DNA of 64,000 nt, from assembly GCF_050433565.1 (NCBI RefSeq), contig NZ_JBNPWZ010000001.1, positions 1 through 64,000 on the forward strand, read 5' to 3'. The position numbers and the translations under genes were made by a program. Below the pieces are notes generated by a model. The model worked only from the letters and a program-made list of their open reading frames with translations, ran no database searches and had not been told where the DNA came from. The DNA is from Ornithinibacillus bavariensis. Its GTDB lineage: Bacteria > Bacillota > Bacilli > Bacillales > Amphibacillaceae. Positions 51,872-60,988 of the stretch are shown here, piece after piece; position 1 is the first letter of the stretch, and each line of letters opens with the position of its first letter.

Positions 51872-53180
51872 AGGTATAGTTCCGACCAAGCGGCTCCTAA
51901 TTGGCTATATTAGTATATCGATTTGTATTACATTATTTACATTCATCGGTTTTTCTTGGCTTCAAGTATTTATGATAAATGGGTTAATATTGTTGGCGAG
52001 TCTACTTGATTTACGTTCTATACCAAAGCGAAGTGATATACAGGTGACACGTTCGATCCCAGCAAATCTTGAACGAGGGCTGAACTATATAGTAAATTTA
52101 CAGGTGCAAAATAATTCGAACCTCTCCTGTCATATACAGCTTATTGATGGAATGCCACAGTCCTTCATCTCAAATTTTCCTATTGAGGGAGTAGTACCAG
52201 GCAGGGGGACAGTAGAGCTTACATATCCAATCATTGCACCTGTTCGGGGAAAGTATTTGTTGGAAAAGATGTTTATTCGTTATCAAAGCTCACTTGGTCT
52301 TTGGCAAAAACAAATGGCTGTACAAGTATCTGATGCGATACGTGTCATTCCAGATTTATCCGAAACAAAAAGATACTTAGAAGATGCACAGCACTTTTTG
52401 ATGCATGAAGGAATGAAAATTCGTAAGCAAAAAAGTGGTGTTGGGGAATTTGCGCAAATTCGCAACTATGTTGTCGGGGATGATCCAAGAAAAATAAATT
52501 GGCGTCAGACCGCCAAACTTCAAACTGTCATGACAAATCAGTATGAACCAGAGCATGGCAAGCATGTTATGATTCTGATTGATTGCGGGCGTACGATGGG
52601 TGAAGAATTACGCCATACGAATCGTTTAGAGAAGGCAATTGAAGCATCGTTAACAGTTGCAGCAGCAGCACTTGGGAATGGTGACTATGTTGGTATTATA
52701 GCTTTTTCTAAGGAGGTAACGGTCTTTGTGCCCCCAGATAAGGGAATGGCTCAACTACAAAAAATACTAGATGCAGTTTATGATCTTAAAGTTGATGCAG
52801 CAGAATCAAATTATTTACAAGCTATGAATTATCTACAGACCGTGCAGAAAAAAAGAGGATTAATTCTTCTGTTTAGCGATATTCAAGCCTTTCTACAAGA
52901 AGAACAGACACTCTTTTATTTTGAGGGAATAAAACGAAGACATATGTTTATGCTTGTAACCATTGAAGATGAATTACTAGTGAATAGAGCAAGACAAGAT
53001 CCTACTAGTTTAAATCGAGCAATGGTAAAGGGTATTGCGCAGGAACAAATCATGCACCGCAAACGACAAAAGACAAAATGGGAAAAGCAAGGATTCATTC
53101 TAGTAGAGGCAAAGGAAGACCGGCTAGCAACAGCTGCGGTCTCCCATTACATTCATATTATGAATCAAGGCTTACTGTAG
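51822..53180 (+). CDS. DUF58 domain protein, partner of MoxR
   Basis: This 452-residue protein has two membrane segments near the N-terminus (LLIGYISISICITLFTFIGF, VFMINGLILLASLLDL), a beta-rich extracytoplasmic part and the DUF58 core VGDDPRKINWRQTAKLQTVMTNQYEPEHGK. A vWA-like domain follows with HVMILIDCGRTMGEE as the metal-site strand. The start is TTG at 51822, eight bases after GGAGGG, and overlaps moxR by 50 bases. Its last 23 bases overlap the end of the convergent SpoIIM-family gene. Confidence 0.82.
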   Translation: MTKLLKSLSARFLFLDRGIVPTKRLLIGYISISICITLFTFIGFSWLQVFMINGLILLASLLDLRSIPKRSDIQVTRSIPANLERGLNYIVNLQVQNNSNLSCHIQLIDGMPQSFISNFPIEGVVPGRGTVELTYPIIAPVRGKYLLEKMFIRYQSSLGLWQKQMAVQVSDAIRVIPDLSETKRYLEDAQHFLMHEGMKIRKQKSGVGEFAQIRNYVVGDDPRKINWRQTAKLQTVMTNQYEPEHGKHVMILIDCGRTMGEELRHTNRLEKAIEASLTVAAAALGNGDYVGIIAFSKEVTVFVPPDKGMAQLQKILDAVYDLKVDAAESNYLQAMNYLQTVQKKRGLILLFSDIQAFLQEEQTLFYFEGIKRRHMFMLVTIEDELLVNRARQDPTSLNRAMVKGIAQEQIMHRKRQKTKWEKQGFILVEAKEDRLATAAVSHYIHIMNQGLL

Positions 53181-54135
53181 CATTTTTTCTGGCTAGTAAC
53201 ATTCTGCCTATGATCATATATGCGACAAGGCCAATTACTGTGATACATGCCACAGCATATTTTGCTTCTAAGGAAATGGATGAAGGTGTTATAAAGCCCT
53301 CAATAATACCAGCTATAATAAAGAGCGGAACAGTTCCGAGAAATAATTGAACAGACCGTTTTCCATGCAGTTTAAGCTGGTATGCTCTAGTATATTTGCC
53401 TGGAGCAAAAAGTTTATAGCCCATCAGTAAGCCTGCACCTCCGGCAATGAAGATGGCTGTTAATTCTATCATGCCGTGCGGAACAATATATGCCCAAAAT
53501 TCATAGCTCATGCCGGAGTGCCAGAATACCCCTGCAAGAGCACCGACGAGTAAGCCGTTATAGATCATTAAGTAAACAGTTAAGATACCGAACGTAATAC
53601 CACTCGCAAATGCTAGAATAGCCACCTGTATGTTATTGGTCATGATTTCTGCCGACATAATAGAGGAATCGATGGAATCATGGCCCTCACCTAGACGATC
53701 AGGGTCAATTCCCTGGGATATATCCGTAGGTAATACCGCATATAGATGGAGTGGATCATCGAGAACAGCAAGGAAGCCTGCAAGACCACCAAGAGTGAAT
53801 AAAAGAAATGCAGCCACAATGAACTTCCATTGCTCTAATAGTAAACCAACAAATTTTCTCGTGAAAAATTCACGAATTTGTTTTCCACTTGTTACCTGAT
53901 CTTTATAAAGTAAATTATGAGATTTACCTACTAAATCGTTGATATAAGCGGTAACATCTTCGTTAGGAAAATAGGTTTGACTATAGGACAAATGCTGGGC
54001 AGCCTTTTGATAAAGCTGATCAAACTCTTTTAAGCTTTCCCTTGTTATCTGTTTTCTTTTACTTATGATGGCTATGTATTGTTCAAGCTGTTTCCATTCC
54101 TCACGGTGAAGCTTGATAAACTGTCTAATATCCAA
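53158..54135 (-). CDS. SpoIIM-family (stage II sporulation protein M-like) membrane protein
   Basis: This 325-residue protein has a soluble helical N-terminal third (FIKLHREEWKQLEQYIAIISKRK) and about five membrane segments with the family pattern TNNIQVAILAFASGITFGILTVYLMIYNGLLVGALAG and YIVPHGMIELTAIFIAGGAGLLMGY. Such SpoIIM/DUF95 proteins are standard members of MoxR-DUF58 clusters; true SpoIIM acts in engulfment but is shorter. It uses a TTG start behind GGAAGG and is transcribed toward the DUF58 gene. Confidence 0.83.
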   Translation of the reverse strand: MDIRQFIKLHREEWKQLEQYIAIISKRKQITRESLKEFDQLYQKAAQHLSYSQTYFPNEDVTAYINDLVGKSHNLLYKDQVTSGKQIREFFTRKFVGLLLEQWKFIVAAFLLFTLGGLAGFLAVLDDPLHLYAVLPTDISQGIDPDRLGEGHDSIDSSIMSAEIMTNNIQVAILAFASGITFGILTVYLMIYNGLLVGALAGVFWHSGMSYEFWAYIVPHGMIELTAIFIAGGAGLLMGYKLFAPGKYTRAYQLKLHGKRSVQLFLGTVPLFIIAGIIEGFITPSSISLEAKYAVACITVIGLVAYMIIGRMLLARKNATVSLDS

Positions 54136-54219
54136 TGGAAAACCTTCCTTCCAATAGTGTACATATACTTATCTTATTATAATTTAATGAATAGTGAAAC
54201 TTCAACAGGGGGGTATAGA

Positions 54220-55011
54220 ATGAATCAAGGAAAGGTTGAAATTAAAACACCGGAATTCGTTTCCCTTCAATATCAGATTGCTGGCCTTGGAAGTCGGGCA
54301 GCAGCAATGATTATTGATCAATTATTAATTATCATTGTTAACTTTATCATCATCTTATTATTTTTAATCGCTAATTCCTCCAGCTTCTTATACCTATCAG
54401 ATTCATGGGTTCCAATTGCAATTGCCGTTCTCATTGTGTTTGTTATTAATTGGGGGTACTTTTTTGTTAGTGAGTATTTTTTTGGTGGGAAAACGTTAGG
54501 GAAAAAGTGGGTTGGTATTCGTGTTATTCAGGAGAATGGCCATAGTGTAACACTATTATCAAGCTTAATCCGAAACCTTCTACGTATTATTGATATGCTA
54601 CCTACTAGTTATTTTGTCGGAATGATTTTTGTGTTTTTCCATTCAAAGCATAAGCGATTAGGTGATATTGTAGCGGGAACTATTGTAGTCCACGAACGTG
54701 GAGTGAAAAAACAAGGCACATCTAAAATGGAAAAAGAAATTGTTCGAAGAGGATTGACTAAGGATAGTGTACAGCTGGAGGAATGGGCATTTCGTTCCTT
54801 AGGGAAGAAGGAATGGGAGCTTTTACGTGTGTATAGTGGGAAATTTCTTCATGTTACCCTCAATGAGAGAGTGGTTCTAACCAGGCAATTAGCGGGTATT
54901 TTACTACCAAAGGTTGGAATAGAGGTAAATGATAAGGGATATGATGAGCTTGAGAATATATTATTAACCTTATATCTAATAGCAAAAGATGAATGGGAAT
55001 ATGAGATATAA
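54220..55011 (+). CDS. RDD-family membrane protein
   Basis: This 263-residue protein carries an RDD domain: IKTPEFVSLQYQIAGLGSRAAAMIIDQLL with the R and D residues, two to three membrane segments, GKTLGKKWVGIRVI and HKRLGDIVAGTIVVH. A C-terminal cytoplasmic part of about 90 residues follows. RDD proteins are small transporters or partners and commonly sit beside MoxR/SpoIIM genes. Start ATG 54220 behind AGGGGGGTATAGA; the frame extends to 54079 but overlaps the divergent gene. Terminator follows. Confidence 0.82.
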   Translation: MNQGKVEIKTPEFVSLQYQIAGLGSRAAAMIIDQLLIIIVNFIIILLFLIANSSSFLYLSDSWVPIAIAVLIVFVINWGYFFVSEYFFGGKTLGKKWVGIRVIQENGHSVTLLSSLIRNLLRIIDMLPTSYFVGMIFVFFHSKHKRLGDIVAGTIVVHERGVKKQGTSKMEKEIVRRGLTKDSVQLEEWAFRSLGKKEWELLRVYSGKFLHVTLNERVVLTRQLAGILLPKVGIEVNDKGYDELENILLTLYLIAKDEWEYEI

Positions 55012-55012
55012 T

Positions 55013-55047
55013 AAAGGGTCTGACGCTTAGCGCCAGACCCTTTATCA
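55013..55047. terminator. Bidirectional terminator after the RDD gene
   Basis: AAAGGGTCTG / CAGACCCTTT with a short inner pair (GC/GC) and T/A-rich flanks, between convergent genes. Confidence 0.85.
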
Positions 55048-55069
55048 ATAATCAAACCCTGCAATTAGT

Positions 55070-56296
55070 CTAGGATCTAATCCACTTCCAAGTCTCTCCA
55101 GGCGTAGCATTTTTACCATACATTAAAATACCAACCTTAAAGATTTTTCCAGCTAGCTTCATAAATAGGAAAATACTCAAGACAAGAACTACTAATGCGA
55201 TTCCTATTTCCAACAATGGCCAATCCTCTAATACGGTTAAACGCATGATAAGGACACCAGGTGAAGTGAATGGAATATAAGATGCTACCTTTGCAACTAT
55301 TCCACTTGGATCACTTAATACAGGACCAATTATAGCAAATGATAGGAATGGTAACATCATTACTAATCCTTGGAAATTTCCACTAGTAGTCATATCCGAC
55401 ATCGTAGCTCCGATACCAACGAATATGGCTGCAAATAATAAATATCCTAAAACGGCGATTAAAACTAATAATAATGTCTCCGGAACAAATAGATATTCTA
55501 GTACGGGTTCATCAATTTTAATAACAGCATATGGAACAACAAATGCGAGAAGAACCGCTACTTGAATGATACCAAGAACAAAGTAGCCGACGATTTTCCC
55601 TTGCATTAATTCACTTGGTGTTACAGAGGATAAAATAATTTCGGCAATCTTATCTTTCTTTTCCAGTGAGGCACTTTGGAATATCATCATCCCAGTAACC
55701 ACTATCGCAAAAAGGATAACCCCTGCAAAGATGCCAGGAACTAACTTTACTAATGGATCTTCTGCTTCAACAGACTGTTCCCCACTTGCTTGATAGTCCT
55801 CTGCTGCTGTCTCTTCAAATACAACGCCATTTGAGATTACTTTAAGCTGTTCCTCAGATAAATTTAATGAAGCGATACGCGTTTGCTGTAGGGGAGCTGC
55901 CAGCAGCTGTACTTTTGCACTGAAGCCAGAGTCTATCTCATCTGTCGTATAAACTGGTATAACTCCATTGTCTAACGCTTCCTTCGTTAAAAAAATGTAG
56001 GCAGTGTCTTCATTATTTTCTAATTCATCCTTTATTTCATCTTCCTTCAGATCTGTAGGAAGTATATCCCAATCGAGATTGAACTGGTCAGCAGATTCTG
56101 TTATAGTGTCTAATACATTTAATTGGTCATTAATAAAAACAGTGGTTGATTGTGTTTCATCCTCTGACCCAAATAAGCTTCCTAAAAATCCGAAACCTAA
56201 TATAAGAAGCGGAGTTAAGAATAGACCGATTATAAATGACTTATTTTTTATATTCCGTTTAATTTCCCATCTCGCAACCTTCATGGAATTACGCAT
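55070..56296 (-). CDS. ABC-2 type exporter permease (NatB/YhaP-like)
   Basis: This protein of about 408 residues has one membrane segment near the N-terminus (KSFIIGLFLTPLLILGFGFLGSLFG), a large extracytoplasmic domain of about 150 residues, and five segments at the C-terminus including the SLEKKDKIAEIILSSVTPSELMQGKI loop of this family. NatAB/YhaQP systems export sodium or peptides and toxins; the cargo here is unknown. I chose the ATG at 56296, which overlaps the ATPase stop by eight bases. Confidence 0.83.
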   Translation of the reverse strand: MRNSMKVARWEIKRNIKNKSFIIGLFLTPLLILGFGFLGSLFGSEDETQSTTVFINDQLNVLDTITESADQFNLDWDILPTDLKEDEIKDELENNEDTAYIFLTKEALDNGVIPVYTTDEIDSGFSAKVQLLAAPLQQTRIASLNLSEEQLKVISNGVVFEETAAEDYQASGEQSVEAEDPLVKLVPGIFAGVILFAIVVTGMMIFQSASLEKKDKIAEIILSSVTPSELMQGKIVGYFVLGIIQVAVLLAFVVPYAVIKIDEPVLEYLFVPETLLLVLIAVLGYLLFAAIFVGIGATMSDMTTSGNFQGLVMMLPFLSFAIIGPVLSDPSGIVAKVASYIPFTSPGVLIMRLTVLEDWPLLEIGIALVVLVLSIFLFMKLAGKIFKVGILMYGKNATPGETWKWIRS

Positions 56297-57224
56297 GGAC
56301 CTCACCTACTTCCGCGATTAAATTATTGTTTGTCGCAATGTCAATAAAGATTTCATGAAGGGAAATGCGATTGATTTTTAATTCTTGAATAGCTAGATTA
56401 TTAGGTAATTGTTTTAGCCAGTTTGTTGGGTCTACCGTTTGTTCTAAATACAGAATAGATGTATCCTCTTTTTGCTCAACACGCTGTACCTGTGGAATAT
56501 TTTCTAGAACAGATAATTGATTTTTTCCATGAATAGTACACTTGAAATTTGCGTATTTTGTTTTAACTTCATCAAGAGAACCATAAATTACTTTTTGTCC
56601 ATTTTGAATCATGAACAATCTATCACACATTTCCTCTACTAGATTCATTTGATGGGAAGAAAGTAGGATGGCGGTTCCATTTTTAGCTAAACTGCGAATC
56701 TCTTCTTTAAAGAGCTCCTGGCTGACAGGGTCCAGTCCAGAAAATGGTTCATCCAAGATTAATAGTTCCGGCTCATGTAATACGGAGCCTATGAACTGGA
56801 CTTTTTGCCCCATTCCTTTGGACAATTCTTCCATTGAAACCTTGTCTTTCCCAACTAAATCAAACTTCTCTAAATACATTAAAATTCTTTCTTTTGCTTT
56901 ATCAAGTGGATAATCCTTGAGGTCAGCTAGGTATAATAAAATATCCATTACTTTTACGTTTTTATAAAGGCCCCGTTCCTCGGGTAGGTAGCCAATCTTA
57001 TTTCGTGGAATTTCCTTGCCATCATAATTGTGGAACGTTATCGAACCACTGTCTGGATACATAATACCCATAATATTACGAATAGTGGTCGATTTACCTG
57101 CGCCATTCGGTCCCAAAATGGCCATTATTTCCCCCTTGCGAACCTCAAAAGATATGCCTTTTAAAGCCTGTTTATCTTTAAAGGACTTCTCTAATCCTTC
57201 AACTGTGAGCATGACTTCCTTCAT
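56289..57224 (-). CDS. ABC exporter ATP-binding protein (NatA/YhaQ-like)
   Basis: This 311-residue ATPase has Walker A GPNGAGKST, signature LSKGMGQKVQF, Walker B LLILDEPFSGLDP and the SSHQMNLVEEMC switch. The C-terminal 80 residues are the accessory domain common in NatA/YhaQ. It is the first gene of the pair with GGGAGGAATATC before the ATG. Confidence 0.9.
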   Translation of the reverse strand: MKEVMLTVEGLEKSFKDKQALKGISFEVRKGEIMAILGPNGAGKSTTIRNIMGIMYPDSGSITFHNYDGKEIPRNKIGYLPEERGLYKNVKVMDILLYLADLKDYPLDKAKERILMYLEKFDLVGKDKVSMEELSKGMGQKVQFIGSVLHEPELLILDEPFSGLDPVSQELFKEEIRSLAKNGTAILLSSHQMNLVEEMCDRLFMIQNGQKVIYGSLDEVKTKYANFKCTIHGKNQLSVLENIPQVQRVEQKEDTSILYLEQTVDPTNWLKQLPNNLAIQELKINRISLHEIFIDIATNNNLIAEVGEVHA

Positions 57225-57518
57225 GATATTCCTCCCATAGTAATAGTCATTATTAGAATAACGTATATATTTCCAGCTAGTTATCCGTTAGTAATACGAA
57301 GAAAGTGAAAAAAGGTTTCAAGAATTTGCTAATAGTATTGGAATAATGAAATGCTCTGAACCCTTGTTCACAAGTTAGTCAAAAACAAAACAAAATGTGA
57401 AATTATGAGCAATAAAATATTTACTAAACGTAAACATCATGTTATTATCTAAGTGTAATAAGGAATATAACCACAATATATTGTGAAATGATGAACATGT
57501 ATAAGGAGATGAACGCTA

Positions 57519-58025
57519 ATGATGAATTTCATTCGTGAAAATAAGGTGTTTGCAGGTTTGTTAACAATTATTCGAGTTTATATTGGGTATACTTGGTTAA
57601 CAGCAGGTATTGGTAAACTTACAGGTGGTGGATTCGATGCTAGTGGATTCATTCAAGGGGCTATAGCAAGTGCAGGAGGTGAACATCCTGCGGTCCAAGG
57701 CTGGTGGGCAGCTTTTCTTGAAAACGTTGCACTTCCATATGCTGATTTGTTTAGTATGATGGTCATGCTGGGTGAGGTTTTAGTAGGTGCTGCACTAATA
57801 CTTGGTATTTTTACGAACTTTGCTGCTGTTATGGGAATGACTATGAACTTTGCGTTTCTATTCAGTGGAACTGTTAGCACAAACGCACAAATGGTACTAC
57901 TAACCATTTTATTAGCAGTTGCAGGCTTTAATGCTGGTAGATATGGATTAGATAGATGGGTAATTCCATTCCTAAAAAGCCATAAACCAATGCGAAAAAA
58001 CACAAAAAAAATGGCCGTTGCCTAA
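57519..58025 (+). CDS. DoxX-family membrane protein
   Basis: This 168-residue protein has four membrane segments: IRVYIGYTWLTAGIGKLTGGGFDASGF, a loop with HPAVQGWWAAFLENVALPYADLF, MVMLGEVLVGAALILGIF and the last pair. This is the DoxX/DoxD-like family, some members of which take part in thiosulfate or quinone redox reactions; in Bacillus, relatives respond to thiol and quinone stress. GGAGATGAACGCTA precedes the ATG (a second ATG follows directly). A perfect palindrome CACAATATATTGTG lies about 50 bases upstream. Confidence 0.8.
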   Translation: MMNFIRENKVFAGLLTIIRVYIGYTWLTAGIGKLTGGGFDASGFIQGAIASAGGEHPAVQGWWAAFLENVALPYADLFSMMVMLGEVLVGAALILGIFTNFAAVMGMTMNFAFLFSGTVSTNAQMVLLTILLAVAGFNAGRYGLDRWVIPFLKSHKPMRKNTKKMAVA

Positions 58026-58041
58026 TATAGTAATTAATGAG

Positions 58042-58066
58042 CCGATCCAATCATGGATCGGTTTTC
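58042..58066 (+). terminator. Terminator after doxX-like gene
   Basis: CCGATCCA / TGGATCGG with a four-base loop and TTTTCTT. Confidence 0.85.
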
Positions 58067-58149
58067 TTATTTGCCTCCAGTTTTTATGTTTAGTAGTGCA
58101 ATTACATGTAAACAATGTAAATGATTACCATACAACTGGAGGGATTTAC

Positions 58150-58743
58150 ATGAAAAAACATTTGTTCGCTCTAATAATTATTGTTGCTGTTGTAGCGATA
58201 GCAAGCTATGGCTATTCAAAAGCAGATAATAAACGAGCTATAGACAAAGAGAACCCGAGTATTGAAACAGTAGGGCCACTTAAAGAAGAAGGTAAAAAGG
58301 TATTAGTAACCATGATTAATACAAAAGGGGAAACGATAGGTGAGGCTAGACTAGAGCAAACCCCGAATGGCGTTAGTATCAGCCTTGATGCTTCAAAACT
58401 GCCCCAAGGTACACATGGGTTTCATATTCATGAGAATGGATCCTGTGAGTTGCCAAAATTTGAATCTGCTGGTGGACACTTTAACCCAACAAATGCCAAG
58501 CATGGATTCAATAATCCAGATGGTCCGCATGCAGGAGATTTACCAAATATTGAGGTAAAGCCATATGGATTAGTTTCAACAAACGTAATTGCTGAAATGG
58601 TTACCTTGGAAAAGGGTAAAACTAATTCTTTATTAAAAGAAGGCGGAACTTCCTTAGTTATTCATTCACAGGCTGATGATTATACATCACAGCCAGCCGG
58701 CAATTCAGGTGAGCGAATAGCCTGTGGCGTAATAGCAGAGTAA
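58150..58743 (+). CDS. sodC: Cu/Zn superoxide dismutase, exported
   Basis: This 197-residue protein has a hydrophobic N-terminal segment (HLFALIIIVAVVAIASYGYS), either a signal or a membrane anchor. Copper ligands HGFHIHENGSC (two His), GGHFNP and VIHSQADDY are all present. Zinc ligands GGH, AKHG and HAGD, and the disulfide pair (Cys in NGSCE and in RIACGVI), are also present. B. subtilis YojM is reported to lack a copper ligand; this one has the full set and should be active against superoxide at the cell surface. GGAGGGATTTAC precedes the ATG, and a terminator follows at 58751-58783. Confidence 0.88.
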   Translation: MKKHLFALIIIVAVVAIASYGYSKADNKRAIDKENPSIETVGPLKEEGKKVLVTMINTKGETIGEARLEQTPNGVSISLDASKLPQGTHGFHIHENGSCELPKFESAGGHFNPTNAKHGFNNPDGPHAGDLPNIEVKPYGLVSTNVIAEMVTLEKGKTNSLLKEGGTSLVIHSQADDYTSQPAGNSGERIACGVIAE

Positions 58744-58750
58744 TGATGAT

Positions 58751-58784
58751 AAAATGACCCTCTCAAATGAGTGGGTCATTTTAT
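58751..58784 (+). terminator. Terminator after sodC
   Basis: AAAATGACCC / GGGTCATTTT, 10 bp, followed by ATTTCTT. Confidence 0.85.
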
Positions 58785-58836
58785 TTCTTAAGATGTTAAC
58801 TTTGAACAATTTGTGATAAATATTAACAACTTTTTA

Positions 58837-58902
58837 TTGACAAATTTGTTAACGAGTAACATAATAAGGTGGAAGACAATAAAGGTAATGTTTATCGTTA
58901 AC
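58837..58902 (+). promoter_or_regulatory. Promoter and repeated GTTAAC sites before the acid-sugar operon
   Basis: TTGACA (58837-58842), 17 bp, CATAAT (58860-58865) make a good promoter. The palindrome GTTAAC occurs at 58795-58800, 58848-58853 (between -35 and -10) and 58897-58902, spaced 53 and 49 bases. These may be operators for the DeoR protein encoded next. Confidence 0.55.
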
Positions 58903-58922
58903 CTATAAAAAGGATTGATGTC

Positions 58923-59672
58923 ATGCAGCCATCTGATCGTAGAAAATGGATATTTAAAAAAATCACTACTGAAGGAAAGGTTGAAATTGACCAGTTATCA
59001 GAAGAACTCGATGTTTCTTCGATGACAATTCGGAGGGATCTTGACCAATTAGAAGGTTCAGGTCAAGTTATTCGTGTTCACGGTGGAGCAGTAGCTGCTA
59101 AATCACTCATTACTGAAACCCCTTTTACTACGAAAGAAAGTCGATATATCGTCGAGAAACGAGTTATCGCACAAAAGGCATTAGCATTTATCAAAGAGGG
59201 ACAAACGATTTTGCTGGATTCCGGAACAACTACTCGCGAATTGGCAAAACTGTTAACTACATGGCAAAACCTTACTGTCATAACTAATGATATTAAAATA
59301 GCTTCCGAGCTAGTTGATAGTAAGTTGAAAGTTATTGTTACTGGTGGAGAGTTACAAAGTGAGGTTGGTGCTTTATTCGGACCGCAAACCCATCATCTAC
59401 TAAAGCAAATCCATGTAGATGTATTCTTTTTAGGTGCACATGCAATTGACGTAAACGAGGGTGTAACGTCTCCGACTTTTGAAAAATCATTTGTAAAGCA
59501 ATTAATGATAGGAGCAGCTGAGAAGACTTGGCTGGTCGCAGATTCAAGTAAGTTAAACCAAAGAGCTTTTTCTAAAGTATGCGATTTAAAGGAATTGAAT
59601 GGTTTTATAACGGATGACTCCTTATCTGATGAGGATAGTAAAAAGTTATCAGAAGTAATTAGGATCTTCTAA
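58923..59672 (+). CDS. DeoR-family regulator of the acid-sugar operon
   Basis: This 249-residue DeoR protein opens with the helix-turn-helix EGKVEIDQLSEELDVSSMTIRRDLDQLEGSGQVIRVHGGA (about 17-55). The sugar-phosphate sensor domain follows, with LLDSGTTTRELAKLL, VITNDIKIASEL and FLGAHAIDVNEGVTSP. It should sense a phosphorylated intermediate and repress its own operon. It starts the operon, 17 bases before the kinase gene, behind AAAGGATTGATGTC. Confidence 0.87.
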   Translation: MQPSDRRKWIFKKITTEGKVEIDQLSEELDVSSMTIRRDLDQLEGSGQVIRVHGGAVAAKSLITETPFTTKESRYIVEKRVIAQKALAFIKEGQTILLDSGTTTRELAKLLTTWQNLTVITNDIKIASELVDSKLKVIVTGGELQSEVGALFGPQTHHLLKQIHVDVFFLGAHAIDVNEGVTSPTFEKSFVKQLMIGAAEKTWLVADSSKLNQRAFSKVCDLKELNGFITDDSLSDEDSKKLSEVIRIF

Positions 59673-59689
59673 CAAAGAGGTGAAACATC

Positions 59690-60988
59690 ATGAAGGTTGG
59701 CGTGGTTGCAGACGATTTAACAGGTGCCAATGCAACAGGAGTACGTCTTAGTAAGGAAGGGTTTACAGCTGCAACAGTAGTGTTCGATGGGGATATTCCA
59801 GATACCACTGAACTCAATGCGATCTGTATAGATACTGATTCACGATATGCACCCGATCAATTAGTTGTAAGAAGGGTCAAAAAAGCAACAAAGCAACTTC
59901 GCGAATGGGGAGCAAAGGTAATTTGTAAACGGATTGACAGTACGGTTCGTGGAAAAATAGGATTGGAAATTGACACTGTTTTAGGTGAGTTGGGAGAGAA
60001 TAGTGTTGCAATTGTTGTCGCGGCTTTTCCTGATTCGGGACGTGTTTGCTCAGGTGGATATCTACTAGTTGATGGTATACCTGTACAGGACACGGATGTT
60101 GCAAAGGATCCTGTAATGCCTATTACCGCATCCTATGTTCCAGCAATAATTCAAGAGCAAAGTGAATTCCCTGTAGGCCATATTGGTCTAGATATTGTTT
60201 TAACAGAATCCTATCAAATTAAAGAGTCCATTGAAGCAGAAATAAAAGAAGGAAAACGGATTATTGTTATTGATGCTGTTACAGATGAGGACATTGATAC
60301 AATTGCAGAGGCAATGGCATATATAAAAGGAATTAATTTAGTACCAGTTGATCCAGGACCACTGACAGCAGCATATTCAAAAGCTTATACACATCAGCAT
60401 TCTGAACAAAGCAAAATTATTGTAACAGTTGGTAGTGTAACAAGCTTAACAGGTCATCAGCTCCGCTATTTAATGGATAAGACGGACTCAAAGCCAGTGT
60501 ATGTTTCAGCTGAGAAGCTTGCAACAATGGGACAGAGCTGGGAAAAAGAAGTGGAGCGTGCGGTTGTAGAAGCACTTGAACAAATTAAGCGAGATGATGT
60601 TCTTATCATTACTACGCATAAAGAGGGCAATGGTCTTGTTGATTTTAAAACAATTGCAGCGACCGAAAATACAACACAAGATGCACTCGCAAAGCGGATC
60701 ACAGATGGCCTTGCAAAAATCACTAGATTAGTCATGGAACAAACAAACTTCCCAATTCACGGCTGTTTCACAAGCGGTGGGGATGTAACAGCATCCTTAT
60801 GCGCGCTGAGTATGGCTTCGGGAATTAAGCTGGAGGATGAAGTTTTGCCTCTTGCAGCATATGGAACCTTGATTGGCGGTCACTTTCCAGACTTACCAAT
60901 TGTCACAAAAGGTGGAATGGTTGGTGACAAAAAGGCTATATTTGCGAGTGTAAAATACTTAAAAACAAAAAGGAGCAATGCAAAATGA
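59690..60988 (+). CDS. Four-carbon acid sugar kinase (DUF1537/OtnK family), probable D-threonate kinase
   Basis: This 432-residue DUF1537 protein has the N-terminal VGVVADDLTGANATGVRLS with the substrate-binding DDxTG motif, KRIDSTVRGKIG and the C-terminal nucleotide-binding FTSGGDVTASLCA and GTLIGGHFPDLPIVTKGGMVGD. The family phosphorylates four-carbon acid sugars. When paired with a PdxA2 enzyme the known substrate is D-threonate (or D-erythronate), giving the 4-phosphate. AAGAGGTGAAACATC precedes the ATG; its stop overlaps the pdxA2 start. Confidence 0.87.
   Translation: MKVGVVADDLTGANATGVRLSKEGFTAATVVFDGDIPDTTELNAICIDTDSRYAPDQLVVRRVKKATKQLREWGAKVICKRIDSTVRGKIGLEIDTVLGELGENSVAIVVAAFPDSGRVCSGGYLLVDGIPVQDTDVAKDPVMPITASYVPAIIQEQSEFPVGHIGLDIVLTESYQIKESIEAEIKEGKRIIVIDAVTDEDIDTIAEAMAYIKGINLVPVDPGPLTAAYSKAYTHQHSEQSKIIVTVGSVTSLTGHQLRYLMDKTDSKPVYVSAEKLATMGQSWEKEVERAVVEALEQIKRDDVLIITTHKEGNGLVDFKTIAATENTTQDALAKRITDGLAKITRLVMEQTNFPIHGCFTSGGDVTASLCALSMASGIKLEDEVLPLAAYGTLIGGHFPDLPIVTKGGMVGDKKAIFASVKYLKTKRSNAK

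Noticed and set aside
53158..54135. Genuine stage II sporulation protein M
   Set aside because: It is much longer than SpoIIM (about 215 residues), has an added soluble N-terminal part and sits in a MoxR/DUF58 cluster, so it is a family relative.
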